Source: Apostichopus parvimensis (taxonomy: Eukaryota > Echinodermata > Holothuroidea > Aspidochirotida > Stichopodidae). Taken from it: a stretch of DNA of 29,263 nucleotides. The notes below the pieces were generated by a model. It worked only from the letters and a program-made list of their open reading frames with translations, did not search any database and was not told the DNA's origin. Position 1 is the stretch's first letter. Every line of letters starts with the position of its first letter. This document shows positions 13,219-24,701 of the stretch, in pieces. Where the stretch lies: contig KN894274.1 of the NCBI GenBank assembly GCA_000934455.1, positions 1 to 29,263 of the forward strand. The letters run 5' to 3'. The position numbers were made by a program, and so were the translations under genes.

Positions 13219-13491
13219 GAATAATAATAATTATAATAATAATAATAAATAATAATAAATGAGACTTATATAGCGCCAAATCAGTAGACAAAGTCACTGC
13301 TCAAGGTGCTTTACAAAGAAACAGATTAATTTACAAAAGAACTAGTGAAAACATGGGTATTAAGTAGACTTTTGAATAGTGTTAACAACACTGCTTCAAG
13401 GCGCTTTACAAAGAAAGCAGATTAATTTACAAAAGAACAAGTGCAAAGATGGGTCTTAAGTAGACTTTTGAATAGTGTCAACAACACTGTG
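13219..13491 (+). repeat. Dispersed repeat, copy B, with internal 95-bp tandem duplication
   Basis: It begins with (AAT)n at 13219-13260, continues with atgagacttatatagcgcc, and matches the reverse complement of copy A (820-947). Inside it, the unit starting tcaaggtgctttacaaag at 13301 is repeated from 13396 (tcaaggcgctttacaaag). Both units contain agattaatttacaaaagaac, a 'gggt.ttaagtagactttt' stretch and 'gaatagtgt.aacaacactg'. The two units differ by only a few bases, so the duplication is fairly recent or part of a family with variable unit number. Confidence 0.65.
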
Positions 13492-15289
13492 TTGCCATGG
13501 TATGCCAAAATTAATGACAGGATATACTTCATTGAAGGTGTGCCTCACAAACCCAGGCGCCAAGGAGTGTGAAATATTACTTTATAATGGTGCATCTATG
13601 CATCAGTAGTCAGTAGTCAATATAATGATGTCTGGAAGTTTTGTACGTACACACCATCTATATGTATAGCACAGCATGCATGTACAAAGCTACATACATA
13701 AGATATACATGTTCAACTTATTTCAAAATGGTAATATACTCAATGTTTATTGATGATTTGATGTGTTATTGCATTCACATAACCACCTTCGAAAGTTCCT
13801 TCGTCACCATTTTGTTCAACAGTAGTAAACACAATTATTAGGCTGAAAGTAGATCAAGGTTATTAAATTTGTTTCATCATCAGTATTAACAATATAGACT
13901 CTTACACTAGAACTTTAAGACCAAAATTTGTAAGTCCTTGAGACATTAATTATGCAACAGCTTATAAACACTTTTAACTGCTATCTATGTCCCCTAAAGA
14001 TTTGTGTTAGTAAACCTCATATTGGTTCATAGCCTAAAGTACTATGACAAATTATTTGGTAATCTATAAGCCCTACATCCCTTAATTGTCAACGGTATGC
14101 TTCAAAAAATGAAGTTTTTATTATATGTGCTAATTGGAATATTATCAATAGGGTAGAAAAAAAAGAAAAGGTGTGTGTGTGGGGGGGGATCTCGATGGGA
14201 GGGAATTTCCAAAATGATTTATCTTTCTTACATACCTTGATGGCATTTAAGTACATAATCAAGCTCATGAATGATATAGCATTTTAGTATCACATAGTGT
14301 AAATAATTTCATACCCAAATATTACTCAAAAAGTAATTGATTCGATCAAATTTTTTACTTCTTTCCTTCATATCAGGAATCAATTAATCAATGACTCTTT
14401 CTGATCAGTTGATCCCTCGTCGACGAGCTGTGACCTTCACTGAATCGTTTGTTCTATTTAGTCAAAGTATAGTTGTTAAAGCATGACTGTTAGTTTTTGT
14501 AGAATTTTAGTATTGGTACATCAGTTGTACTATTATAAAAAATAAAAAAAAGGGGGGGGGAGGAGGGATGGGGAGATTTGAATGCTAGCAATTGTTTCTT
14601 ATTTCACTTTCCAAGATATTCATCTTTTTCAGGCTCATGTCCAGATCTAATTGTTAATGTTAATTCATTGTATTATAAGTTCTAATAATTACAATAAAAT
14701 ATATTGTCCTTAAAACTAAGTATGTCCACCAACATATCACCCATAAATGACAACATACATACTCTTTGTCTTTGACAAATTTTTAATCATGTTTCTTGAA
14801 GTTATATACATTTTTAAGTCTGCAGATGTTTTCCAATTCTCATGAGCTGACCTAATGGTCTGTATACTAGACTAAGTAATTCAGCCACTTTCATTGATGA
14901 GCCACAGATGTTAAAAGTGTCCTTGCTCAAAAACTAAAAATGGTATAAAAATACAAATTTGCTGCATGTCATCTATGGTTCAAAACATTTGGTCTACATT
15001 ATGTATACAAACTTAATGTGTTGTGTCTACGGTCATCCTATAAGCCTGCTCACTAGATTGCTAGTGTTATACAGAATAAACTAGCAGGAAAAGTTGACGA
15101 CAGTATCTTAGAACCCTCTGGGAGCTGCCAAAATTTTGAGGATGCTATATTTTTGTCATCAGATATGTGACTTCCCCTTCCCATCTGATAAGATTTGAAT
15201 CTACTTCCTCCAGGTTGTGTCAAAGCCACTGATTTATAAATATTATCTTGTCGCACCCGGGTATAGGATGTATAGGATGTTTGGGCATA
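13492..15289. other. Non-coding
   Basis: No gene recognised. It has G runs at 14181-14188 (after a short GT repeat) and 14552-14560, and a 12-bp perfect palindrome CTCGTCGACGAG at 14416-14427. Confidence 0.6.
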
Positions 15290-15800
15290 TCATTCACCAC
15301 AGCAAACTACTGTGGAAAGCCAATCGAGTCATTTTAACATACATACATAGTGATTAGCGCAAGGAGAGGCCAATCAGATAGCTGTTATCCGTAAGCCTAT
15401 ATCGAACCCGATCATGGATCAAATTTCATGAGCTCAATTGTTATTATTTGGAAAAGTTCAACTGATCGGAAAATTGAGTCTCACCGTTTACACAACTAGT
15501 TCGTAAACAGACATTTTCAGATTTTCGTTTAATCGTGAAAAATACTTTTATGGACGGAATATCGTTCGCAAATCAATCATCACAGAGAAAATTTGTGTAT
15601 TTTTGTAGAGATCTAAATTTCAAGATATCTACTTCTAGCATCACCAAGAAGGATCACGCAAGTGTTCAATCTATTTGATGTACGAATTAATCACATTTTT
15701 CGCGAGGTTACCGCTAGCTGTACTTTATCTCACCCTAGGAGATTCAAGCGCTCAGGCTGGGTACCGTTGTCTGGGTACCTCTTAGCGTGATTGGTGGATG
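15290..15800. promoter_or_regulatory. CCAAT-containing, CpG-richer block of unknown role
   Basis: CCAAT boxes sit at 15320-15324 and 15370-15374, exactly 50 bases apart, and an inverted ATTGG is at 15790-15794. A small perfect hairpin, CCACAG/CTGTGG with a 7-base loop, spans 15297-15315. A direct repeat CTGGGTACC occurs at 15757-15765 and 15771-15779. CpG dinucleotides are more frequent than in the flanks. It could be a promoter-like element, an enhancer or the body of an unrecognised mobile element; no coding exon is visible. Confidence 0.2.
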
Positions 15801-16562
15801 AGTAATATATTAAAGTCTCTCACTGTAGAATTTCATATTAGCTGGATGTACATCTCTATACTTCTCATCTGTTGGGGTAGATAGAAAAATTTGATCCAGG
15901 CTCCTGGGAATTTTTATCTGAAACCGTCTTAGAGAGTAAGAGGAGCTGAGATGCCTGAGAGGTGAGTAATTGCCTGCCTCTTTGGAATGTAGGAATGGGA
16001 ATAGGAGGAAAGTTTGGGGAGGGGGGGGGGAGGGTTGATGGGTGCTGAGGGAGGCAACTTTATAACACTCAAATGGTACGGCAACCTTAAGGCAACAAAA
16101 TAGTTAATTTGTTTCAGTCTACTTCTTAATTGAGAGAAAAGTTCTTCTACAAATGTGAAGGATATGATGTCTAACTTGATTATAATCAAACAAACTTTAT
16201 AAACAAAATACTTTCTTTTGCTTTTCCCTTTCTTTCTTTGCTCTTGCTCGGAGAGTTTTTCTCTTGATCAAGAGTAATGTTACTAGAAAAGAGCGCTGGA
16301 ATGAATGAAAACACACCATTATTTGGGGGGGGGGGAGTGGGACATATTAAAGGGCACATCTTTTATAACCTTTGCCCAGAAAATAATTACAAAACAGTTT
16401 ATCACAGATGTCAAGTATATCTTAAAATTGTCCATGAGTTTACCTTGAGGCATTTGAGCAAAATCAAGCAGCAAAATTGAAACTTGCAATTACCAACATA
16501 TTCATCAGAATAGTAGTACTATGTTCCTTCTATTTTCCTGCCATATTCTGATGTAATATGTT

Positions 16563-16586
16563 GGGGGGGGGGTGGGGGGGGGGGGG
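16563..16586 (+). repeat. Long G run, quadruplex-capable
   Basis: Ten G, one T, then thirteen G. It can form a G-quadruplex on the + strand and is also a likely site of sequencing or assembly length error. Confidence 0.8.
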
Positions 16587-19130
16587 TTCTGTTCCAGAAA
16601 CAACACTTTTCACTGACTGAAATCTCCTGGTAGAACAAAATTTATTACTTTTCATCCCTGAACAGGACCAGAGTACAATGCAGTAATTGATGGTCTGTTT
16701 GTTTCTTCGAGCTGCAGAAGACAATTTTTTTTAGTATTGGGCAGTATTTAATTCAAACAAGTTTATATTGAAAGGAACCAATTGTCTAGATGTTGAACTG
16801 ACTCACTAAGTCTATTGTAATGACTTTTATTTCCCATTTTCTCTCAACATAATTTCCGTTTTACTTTTTTCGGTCAAAAACAATCGAATAGGTTGTACCG
16901 TAAACCAGTATATACCAGAGCATATCAAATTTCCACCACATTTGTCATAAAGAAGTCCACAAGAGAAATTTTGTAACTTGTTTGGAAAGACCATGCAAGC
17001 AAGTCTTTATATTCAAAATGGAAATTTGACCTTAACTTGCACATATTAATCAATATGCTTAATTTGAGGTAAGTTTTTCTCTTTGCGCACTAGTTTTAGG
17101 GGCTTGAGGGGGAAATATAGGGAAAGGTATAGGATCAGTTCATATCTTGATAGTCAAGGAACGAAATATATTTCTGAAACTTGAACTTTTTCGTGGCAAA
17201 TTTTTAAAGTGTTGTATACTTGGAATCTGTTGTGTACATATTGATGCAAAGTGTTGCATTGCAGATAGTCCAAAGTTACTTTAGGTCATACTGTGCCACT
17301 TTAAAATGATCGGCCATAGATGCATGAAGCATTACCCAGCAGTTCCTATTTAAGAATGTCAACATTCACCGGTTTATTCTGTTGACATTTCATAAAACAC
17401 AGCAGTACGAGAATAATCAGCAAGACGAATTAGTCGTTCTATTTTTATCAACCTTAATTTTTACCTGTCGACCGGATGGTAGACAGATCCAATTTTTGAA
17501 ACACTCGATCATTATTGCTCATTTTAAAAATGAAGTCTAACACTGCGGAAAATTTGTTCTCCGGATCTTCTGTCACACATCTGCTGTAGCTGTGTCGTTC
17601 AGTGATGACCAGTTTCAGTTATACAAATTGTAGCTATATATTAAGTTGCTAGGAACCAGTAGTCACCGTTATCATGGATTCCCAGTTCTAATTACAAGAA
17701 TCTGTGTACGTGTTGGTTATATAAGGAACCAATTGATACAAGACCTTCAGCCAGTGAGGTATGTTCATGTAAATCTTCTTGACCGGCTCATGCAGACTGC
17801 AAGCCTATACATGAGGTATCCATCGGTGACTTATTCCTGTCGAGCGAAATTTACGAATGTCATATATCTTCCGCAAAATCCTCCCCCCCCCCCCGCTGCA
17901 TCTCTGTAAAGGTTATCTTCATCCTCCTACACCTGACACAATAAGAGGAACAGGCTCTGCCTTCATCTGAAATATTGTCAAGAGTGTTTTGTTGATGAAT
18001 CTTCCAGCAGCTTCTAAGTAATAGGAGTGCTTCAGTTTGATGACTAAGCAATGTTTACATGTACGCGAGTCGTAAATCCTGCTTCCAGTCTTTAACTACA
18101 CCGTCAGTCCGATCCAACTCAGGGATTGTCGTGCGGTTTGTAGAGATGGCACGTACAAACAAAGGGACACGTCGTCGCATGAAAGTTTATCTTGATGAGC
18201 TATGTATAGGCTGCAGAAGTAGAAGAACTGCTGAAGCGATATCTGTGATGATCGCATTTCATAAGTACTGTAGTTTACATGCTTCACCCAGTCAAGTGCT
18301 AAATATACTGTATGGTGTCAAAAAATAAATTGTTGAAAAACATTTTGTGGATCCTATCTACAAATTTTTTTATATGTATAATATTTAGGAAAACGATAAA
18401 GAATCGAAGGCATTAATTTAGAGTCTAATAATGTAAAAAATTTGTGGAGTAAATGACTGGATATTTTTCAATGGACCATGTGGTGGATATGAGCCGCTAG
18501 GCATAACTTCATATTTAACGGAACGTATACATATATTCTACTGGTGCATTATTTGCAACTTTGGGGAAATATTCTGCACAACTCAGATTCTCTGGTGAGT
18601 TTTAGTCCACCACTTCAGCTGGGTGATTATTGGTGGACTGGATGAGGTAATTACAAAGAATAGAAATGGAATATTTTTTTTGTTTGACATTGAGGAATGA
18701 CCAAATACCTTAAATTGACGATATTGGATAGTTGATCTTAAAGATCTAATGTTCAAACAGGTGAGTATAAAGTACATCAAAGATTTTGTCCTGCTTTGTA
18801 TTTAATATATAATACATCTATTTTAAATTCACACTGTCTCTTCCGTTATGTATGATCTGGTACTTATTCAAACTATTTAACCAACTTGTAACCAGGTTGG
18901 ATTTAAGGAACCAATCTGGTCCCTCCTTGGGGCATAACAGTTAAATTGGCAACCTTTTGGTTTCTGATTGCTAATCACAATTGAGTTAATCCCTGATATT
19001 TACAAACCAAGTTGGAAGACCTCACTCCTCAAGGGATTACAGTCCATACTGATTTGCTCTCTGCAATACCTCTGAGGAATCCTACCTTGTCACATTCTTA
19101 TGACTGTCGTGAACTACCCAACTGTCTTCT

Positions 19131-19170
19131 CCCTCCCCTCTCCTACCCCACCCTCCCCTCTCCTACCCCA
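19131..19170. repeat. 20-bp pyrimidine tandem repeat
   Basis: Two exact copies of ccctcccctctcctacccca inside a longer C/T tract (about 19125-19195). Confidence 0.8.
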
Positions 19171-22100
19171 CCCTTCCCTCCCCCGCCCTCCCTCCTACTA
19201 CTACTAAGCACTCTTCAAACCTTAGATGTACAAGCTTGCATTTGAAATGTTCCATAGTTAAACTGCCTTTAAAAGTCTGAGAACCAAATGACCTGGGAAT
19301 GTGAACCGAAAATTTGCAGATTGATCAGCAAGTAATATTAAATCACAATTGATCATGGTAGGTTGTTATTATGTGCATTGTTGTTTTTAAACACCATTCA
19401 CTATTGTACTTTACTGGAGGGGTGTAACATGATTTACGCTGCAATGCTGGGTCTGGTATTTGATAAACATATATAATACCCATGGTATGTAAATGTCAAC
19501 ACAATACCTTGCTTTTGTGTCTGTGTGTGACATGCCCCACAAGGAGTGACGACAACACAAACAGGTACACCTCTCCCCTTCAGCAGGAGGAAACATATTC
19601 TCATTCAGACAAGACTCACTTGAACTTGCCAGTGGGCATCCTTATGACGTGAGACACAGGGATCCGCACAGCTGGTATTTGTTTCGTAAAGACATGCAGT
19701 ACTACTGTTGTAGTCTACTATTTTTCAGGTGAAGTACTGTGGAAGCTTTGCAGGTAGGGTTCTTAGAAATAGGGCCGGATGTTTGCAGCTGAAGCTGACA
19801 TTTGGAAGAGTGGACTGTCGAAACTAGACATGACATCTACAATATTGACATTTTGGTAAAATATGAACATGTTTTCCTGTCTTCAAAGTATTGGGTGATT
19901 GCTTATTGATACTAGGTGTTAGAACAAGTAATTTGTATGTGTACTACAGTATGTGGTAACATTAAACTATGTCAGCAGTATAAAGTATGATATTATGGGT
20001 AGTCATATCAGGGAATAGTTAATTAGTGTTTAAAATATGTGTAGCAGTTTTGAAGGCTCTTAACTTTATCTCAATTAATATAAAATATTATAGTTCTGTG
20101 AACAATAACTGCTGTACACATCTTAGCAATTGTATAGCAATTTGACCATTTTTCACATATGATTTTGTTATGCCCGATACCAGATACCAAATTATGCCCT
20201 GCATATTTTGGTGTTTGGGATTAGCAATAATTTATGTCGGTTTTAATGACTATAACAGCAGCCCAAAGTGCCCAACTCTATCCTGACATTTGCTGTGAAC
20301 CCTGTCTTCCACTGACAGAGTCAATTGAAATCTATATTTTTTTTCCTTTGAAAATTTTAAAGATGCAATTTCAGCAACAGAGGCATTTATACAGTGCTAG
20401 CAATATATGGTAACTTTTATCATACACTATGTACCCATAGTTCAATTCTGTATCTACAACACCACATCCTGCCAGCCTAATATTTCACTAACCTTTTAAT
20501 TGGAATAAGGGAATTAGATTAGCACAGAGAATGACTAACGGCAGCTTCCTAGTATAGAAAAAAAACCTTTAAGCAATATTTTGCCCCCAATAATGGTCAC
20601 CCAAGGTCTAATTTCATCTCTCAGTGTTACCCCCATGTTACTAGTATATACTCTGGAGGCATTTGTTCTGATTAGAACATTTTGTACTATTTTGAGCCCA
20701 TGATGTGAAATTGCTGTGAGGAAAATCTGTTGGGGGAGAAGAGGTTATTATCAAGGAAAAAGTACTTTGAAATCTGAAACTGTAAAAATTTAAACCAATT
20801 TTGAAATGAGGCAGCACAAATGAGTTTATGAAATTATCATAAGAGAATTGTTAGGTACAAAATAGCTGTTACCATGGTAACCTACAGTATGTACGTTAAA
20901 GGGAACTATATATTACTGTATAGATATAGCTATATATTGGCTACTGGCTAGACTTTCCTTTATAATTCATGATTAGATGTTTAGGGAAGGTCAGGCACGG
21001 TCAACTACATAATGGGTCAACCGATATTTCCTCTTAATCATATAAACACAGGAGTAAGTTTTATTGGCTCATACAAGAAAAAGGAAAGTCATAAATTAAA
21101 CATTTAATCATATAGTGCATTGTTTTCTTGATTTGTACACTGCTTAGGCTAGTGTATAGGCTATAAACAGAAGCCTTAATAGCTCATGATTAGTGTCAAG
21201 CAAGTCTGCAAAACATACCCATATTATTGCTTTATTACTTTATGAGTGTACATACAAACATTGTAGTAGCATATAAGTGCACAAGGAGGTGAATGGAATC
21301 GCATGAAAACCAATTAATTGCATTTTTAATGACTATAAGGAATGTTTCTGTTTTGTGTCTGTTGTTAGGTCGATTAAATACATACATGTGAGTTGAATCA
21401 CAATCAGTGTACCCAGACTACAAACTTGATTACTTTCATTTTCGTTTGCATTCAAAAAATTTGACTCTTGATGGTTTGCCGGCTCACAGGTTACATCAAA
21501 ATGATTTTTCCTTTAGTCCGAGCTTTTGATTACATTCTCCTCCATTATTAGTGTTATAACTGTTACAGATATAGGTAAGCACTTCGGCAACGACTATATA
21601 GATGCTCGGTAGTCCCACATATGAAATGGATCTGATTTGTGTTTTGTTATTGTAAACTCGTCTCCAGATGGGCATTGCCGTTTGTGTATAGCGAATCGTT
21701 GCTGTATAGTTGGATAACAACAGGATGCTATGATGCCCGATTTCTGTCGGGGCATTTTACTTCCTTCCTGAAAAAATTCTTTTTGTGCATCAATTGTTCA
21801 AGTTCACCTCAGTTGCTGGAAACTTTTATTTTTGGTATATAGCACAAGTATATTTCGGAGTGAATATATTGACACCGTTCGTAGTTCTCTGTGTAATGAA
21901 CTTTTCAGAAATTCGGATGGAATCATGTATATTTACAGTAGTTTACCCTTGATGCATCTTTCATGAGGATTTCATAAGGTCTATACTGCTCGTTCTGTTG
22001 GACTTCTGTAGACTCAGTAAAATATTGACAGTATATAATGGCGTTCTGGGAACAAGTCGAATCAGAGATCTTTGGAAAATTGAGGTTGGTTTAATTTGTA

Positions 22101-23140
22101 GCATTGTTAGTATCTTCGTTTAAAGTTTGCTTTATAAGTACTCGATCAGTCTTGTGTATCAATTGCTTCCTTTTTGCACTTCTTATATTTGCAATTTTGT
22201 ATAAATTAGGATCAAATTGCAATTTTGCCAAAAGTATGCTAGTACGGTCATTTGATATGTAATTGTAATCAATCATAGATTTTGTGGGTTTTTTTAGTTC
22301 GTTGCAGACCAGACTTGTAGGACGATTACAACAATTAATGAGTGTTATAATATTAGCACAAGGCTCTAAGCTCGAGTATACTAATTAATATGAGTATACT
22401 AATTAATCTTATACCCCAGCTAGGTAGTGACCATGTACCAGATGTTCAAAATTCCCGGAGTAAGTGTATGCATTAACCCACATCGGCGCGGATAAGAGCA
22501 CAGGTGTGCCATTACTGCTTAGATATAGATGCAAGTACCAGTGTGCAGAATCACTACAAGTGAATAATGAATTAAACCATGCAGAATATATTTAAATGTT
22601 AATTACACAGATTATGTGTATATATACACTGTATAGTGTACAATAGAGTGCATACTCTGTATCCACATTCTCTCAACATCTGTCCCGTTTAAACGCAAAA
22701 TCCCTTTGGAGGATTGTCAACAGTATATATACAGTCGTTTCTGTGCTATATGGTACAGATATATACTTCTACTAGAAACATGGTGTAAAAGCAGTCGCAG
22801 AATTTACCATGCAAGTAAAACGACGACATGTGAACATTTATAAGTTTGCAGTTCTCCAGTGCAAGATTATGGTTTAGTTCTAATGAGATGTTGTAAAAAT
22901 GTGACGGATTTGCGGATATTTTGGATTGATTTTGATCTTGTGATGGATCTTATCAAAAGAGGTTGAACTCTATAAATTAAGACAATGTTCAGTTCAAATA
23001 ATAAATATAAAAAAGTACATTTTATAGTTAATGTTAGTAAAGAAGAAAAAAATAGATACACAAGCTGCTATATCCTTTGATTCAAAGGGGAAAAGATATG
23101 CAATTAGCTAAAAATATAGACCTCTAAAGGGACTTAAAAG

Positions 23141-23690
23141 GACTTGTCATTTGGATGCTACCTCAGGATCTTCTTCAAATATTATGTCTTCTTTTCTTAA
23201 AATATATAGATATTACATGATTCAATTATAAATGTACTGTAGAGGGACAAAGAGAGGATTAAGAGAAGAGGGTAGGGAGTAAACTAGAGAAGGACAAAGA
23301 CAGAAAAGTGTGGAGAAACAAAAGGTGGAAGAGAGCTTCGAGAAGAGGGGTGACAGAGGGGGAACATGGGGAGATGGGAGGGGGGGAAAGGAGAAGAAAT
23401 GTTAGTCACGTCCTTCCTGAATATTGAGCCCATGAGGTTGAATGGTGCAAAGGCGTTGCATCCACAGTCTCTCTCTGCTGATTAGTACTAGGTCAGGACG
23501 GCTACCTAAGGATTCAATGCCCTGTAGGGACATGTCATTAATGGTATGGTTGGGAAGGGTAAAGTGTTCTCCAACCGGGGTCTCAGTCTTCATGGTGTTG
23601 ACTGTGGATCCGAACCATAGAACCCGCTTCTTGAGGGTGGTTTTAGTTTCACAAACCATATAACCTTTCATCCAGAAATTTAAGTTTTCA
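23141..23690 (-). pseudogene. Degraded 3' end of a Penelope-like retroelement (GIY-YIG endonuclease C terminus and 3' UTR)
   Basis: On the minus strand a frame from about 23690 to a TAA at 23402 encodes the end of a GIY-YIG nuclease of the kind fused to Penelope-like reverse transcriptases. Recognisable pieces, in order: YMVCETKTTLKKR (usually YVGETxxTLxxR), TPVGEHFTLPNHTINDMSL, and RERLWMQRLCTIQPHGLNIQE (typical RExxWIxxLxTxxPxGLN). The glycine of the YVGET motif reads as cysteine and the histidine expected four residues after the conserved arginine reads as phenylalanine. No reverse transcriptase or start of the nuclease is found upstream (above 23690), so the copy is 5'-truncated and dead. 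Below the stop comes a pyrimidine-rich 3' region, then TTTGAAGAAGATCCTGAGG near 23181-23163, the kind of tail motif I associate with these elements. Confidence 0.65.
23235..23400. repeat. Purine-rich tract (+ strand) in the retroelement 3' UTR
   Basis: For about 165 bases the + strand is overwhelmingly A and G (gagggacaaagagagg, ggagatgggagggggggaaa), with few pyrimidines. It directly follows the stop codon of the nuclease remnant on the opposite strand, so it reads as the element's pyrimidine-rich 3' untranslated region. I infer it belongs to the element and is not a separate microsatellite. Confidence 0.5.
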
Positions 23691-24149
23691 TAGAACGTTT
23701 TTCTTTAATTTAATAAATTTTTTACTTCAGTAACTGAGATAATTCTTGTTTCAAACTAAACTGAGGATAATATATCTACCTTTCCAAGTATTGATCTTTA
23801 ATTTATTTAGAGAAGTGCTCCTTTAATTTACATGGAGACTATTTTTTATTTTTTTATTTTTTTTGGGTAAGAAGCTGGTACATCATAATCTTATGCTTGT
23901 TGACAAGCCTGAGGGGAATGGATGGTATTTTGTAATGGTAGAGAGCTGATTGCACACAGAGCTCAATTGGAAAATATCATAGCCTTATAATACAAGTATC
24001 TCTGACATTCTCGGTAAGTGTGTGTGTGCCTGTTTTCCATACCAGCACCTTCAAATCACATGTATGGATATATACATATGTAAACAATGACCTGAACCCC
24101 AAATGACGTTCCCTGCAGGCAGAATATAACGTTATTTTCTGTGGGTGAT
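23691..24149. other. Non-coding between retroelement remnant and gene
   Basis: AT-rich with T-rich tracts (about 23850-23865) and a short GT repeat near 24018. No coding or RNA feature recognised. Confidence 0.55.
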
Positions 24150-24701
24150 TTTGTACACATATGTACTGCGCGTCTGCGCCTAACCTATACTATAAAGTTT
24201 GTATGCTATGATGCACCTGGATCAATGGAAGTGATATCTACTTAACTGTGACATGGAGTATGCGCGAGGGCTCTTCCAACTCGTTGCTGTTTATATTTGA
24301 GACGATTTTGATATTTTGTTTGAGTGAAACATCTGCTCATTAGTTAGAAGAATTCAGTGATATAAGTTACTGAATTCCACACACAACAAACTGGAGCCTT
24401 CGGTCTCAGCAGCCCCCGGTGTTGCATAACCCAACGGAAGCCTGCGCCTATCTGCAAAGGCCTATGTCGTTATCAAAGTCTTACTTCCTTGCTGATTAGA
24501 AGTGCAAATGAGAATGTTAGACGATAGTAACAGGGAGTGATCGCTTTGGAGGAAATTAAGTGGGACAACATTTATTGCCTGACAATTCTAAAATTTAGTT
24601 AGTTCAAGTGCCTGAGGTTGGAATTAAATTCTCACGCAAAGGAGTGTCATACATTTGGGATATAGTTGAATATACAAAAAAAAAAATTGTTGGTTTTCAT
24701 T
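24150..24701 (+). promoter_or_regulatory. Candidate promoter / 5' UTR of the IQSEC-like gene
   Basis: CpG and GC content rise here compared with the flanks, for example TGCGCGTCTGCGCC near 24167, resembling an NRF1-type site. A TATAAA sits at 24191-24196 and a TCF/LEF-type ATCAAAG at 24472-24478. The last upstream ATGs are at 24508 and 24514, so a 5' UTR starting after about 24520 would be free of upstream starts. Possible splice acceptors also exist (ttctaaaatttag near 24597), so this might instead be intron ending in a coding second exon. The transcription start cannot be placed from sequence alone. Confidence 0.25.

Larger units (their letters stand above)
15801..23140. other. Non-coding, with G/C runs and pyrimidine tracts
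   Basis: No gene recognised. Single-base runs of 10 or more occur at 16021-16030, 16325-16335, 16563-16586 (interrupted once) and 17883-17894. A two-unit 20-bp pyrimidine tandem lies at 19131-19170. An 18-bp duplication of gagtatactaattaat is at 22374-22407. Frames of 60-90 codons (for example 18059-18328) have no family features, start context or splice support. Confidence 0.6.

Noticed and set aside
15180..15245. tRNA-like B box (GATTCAAATC, minus strand), possible SINE head
   Set aside because: Two mismatches to the B-box consensus, no acceptable A box at the right distance and no cloverleaf.
18059..18328. 89-codon frame containing a basic MARTNKGTRRRMK segment
   Set aside because: Basic stretch looked protein-like, but there is an overlapping antisense frame, no family resemblance, and no exon signals.
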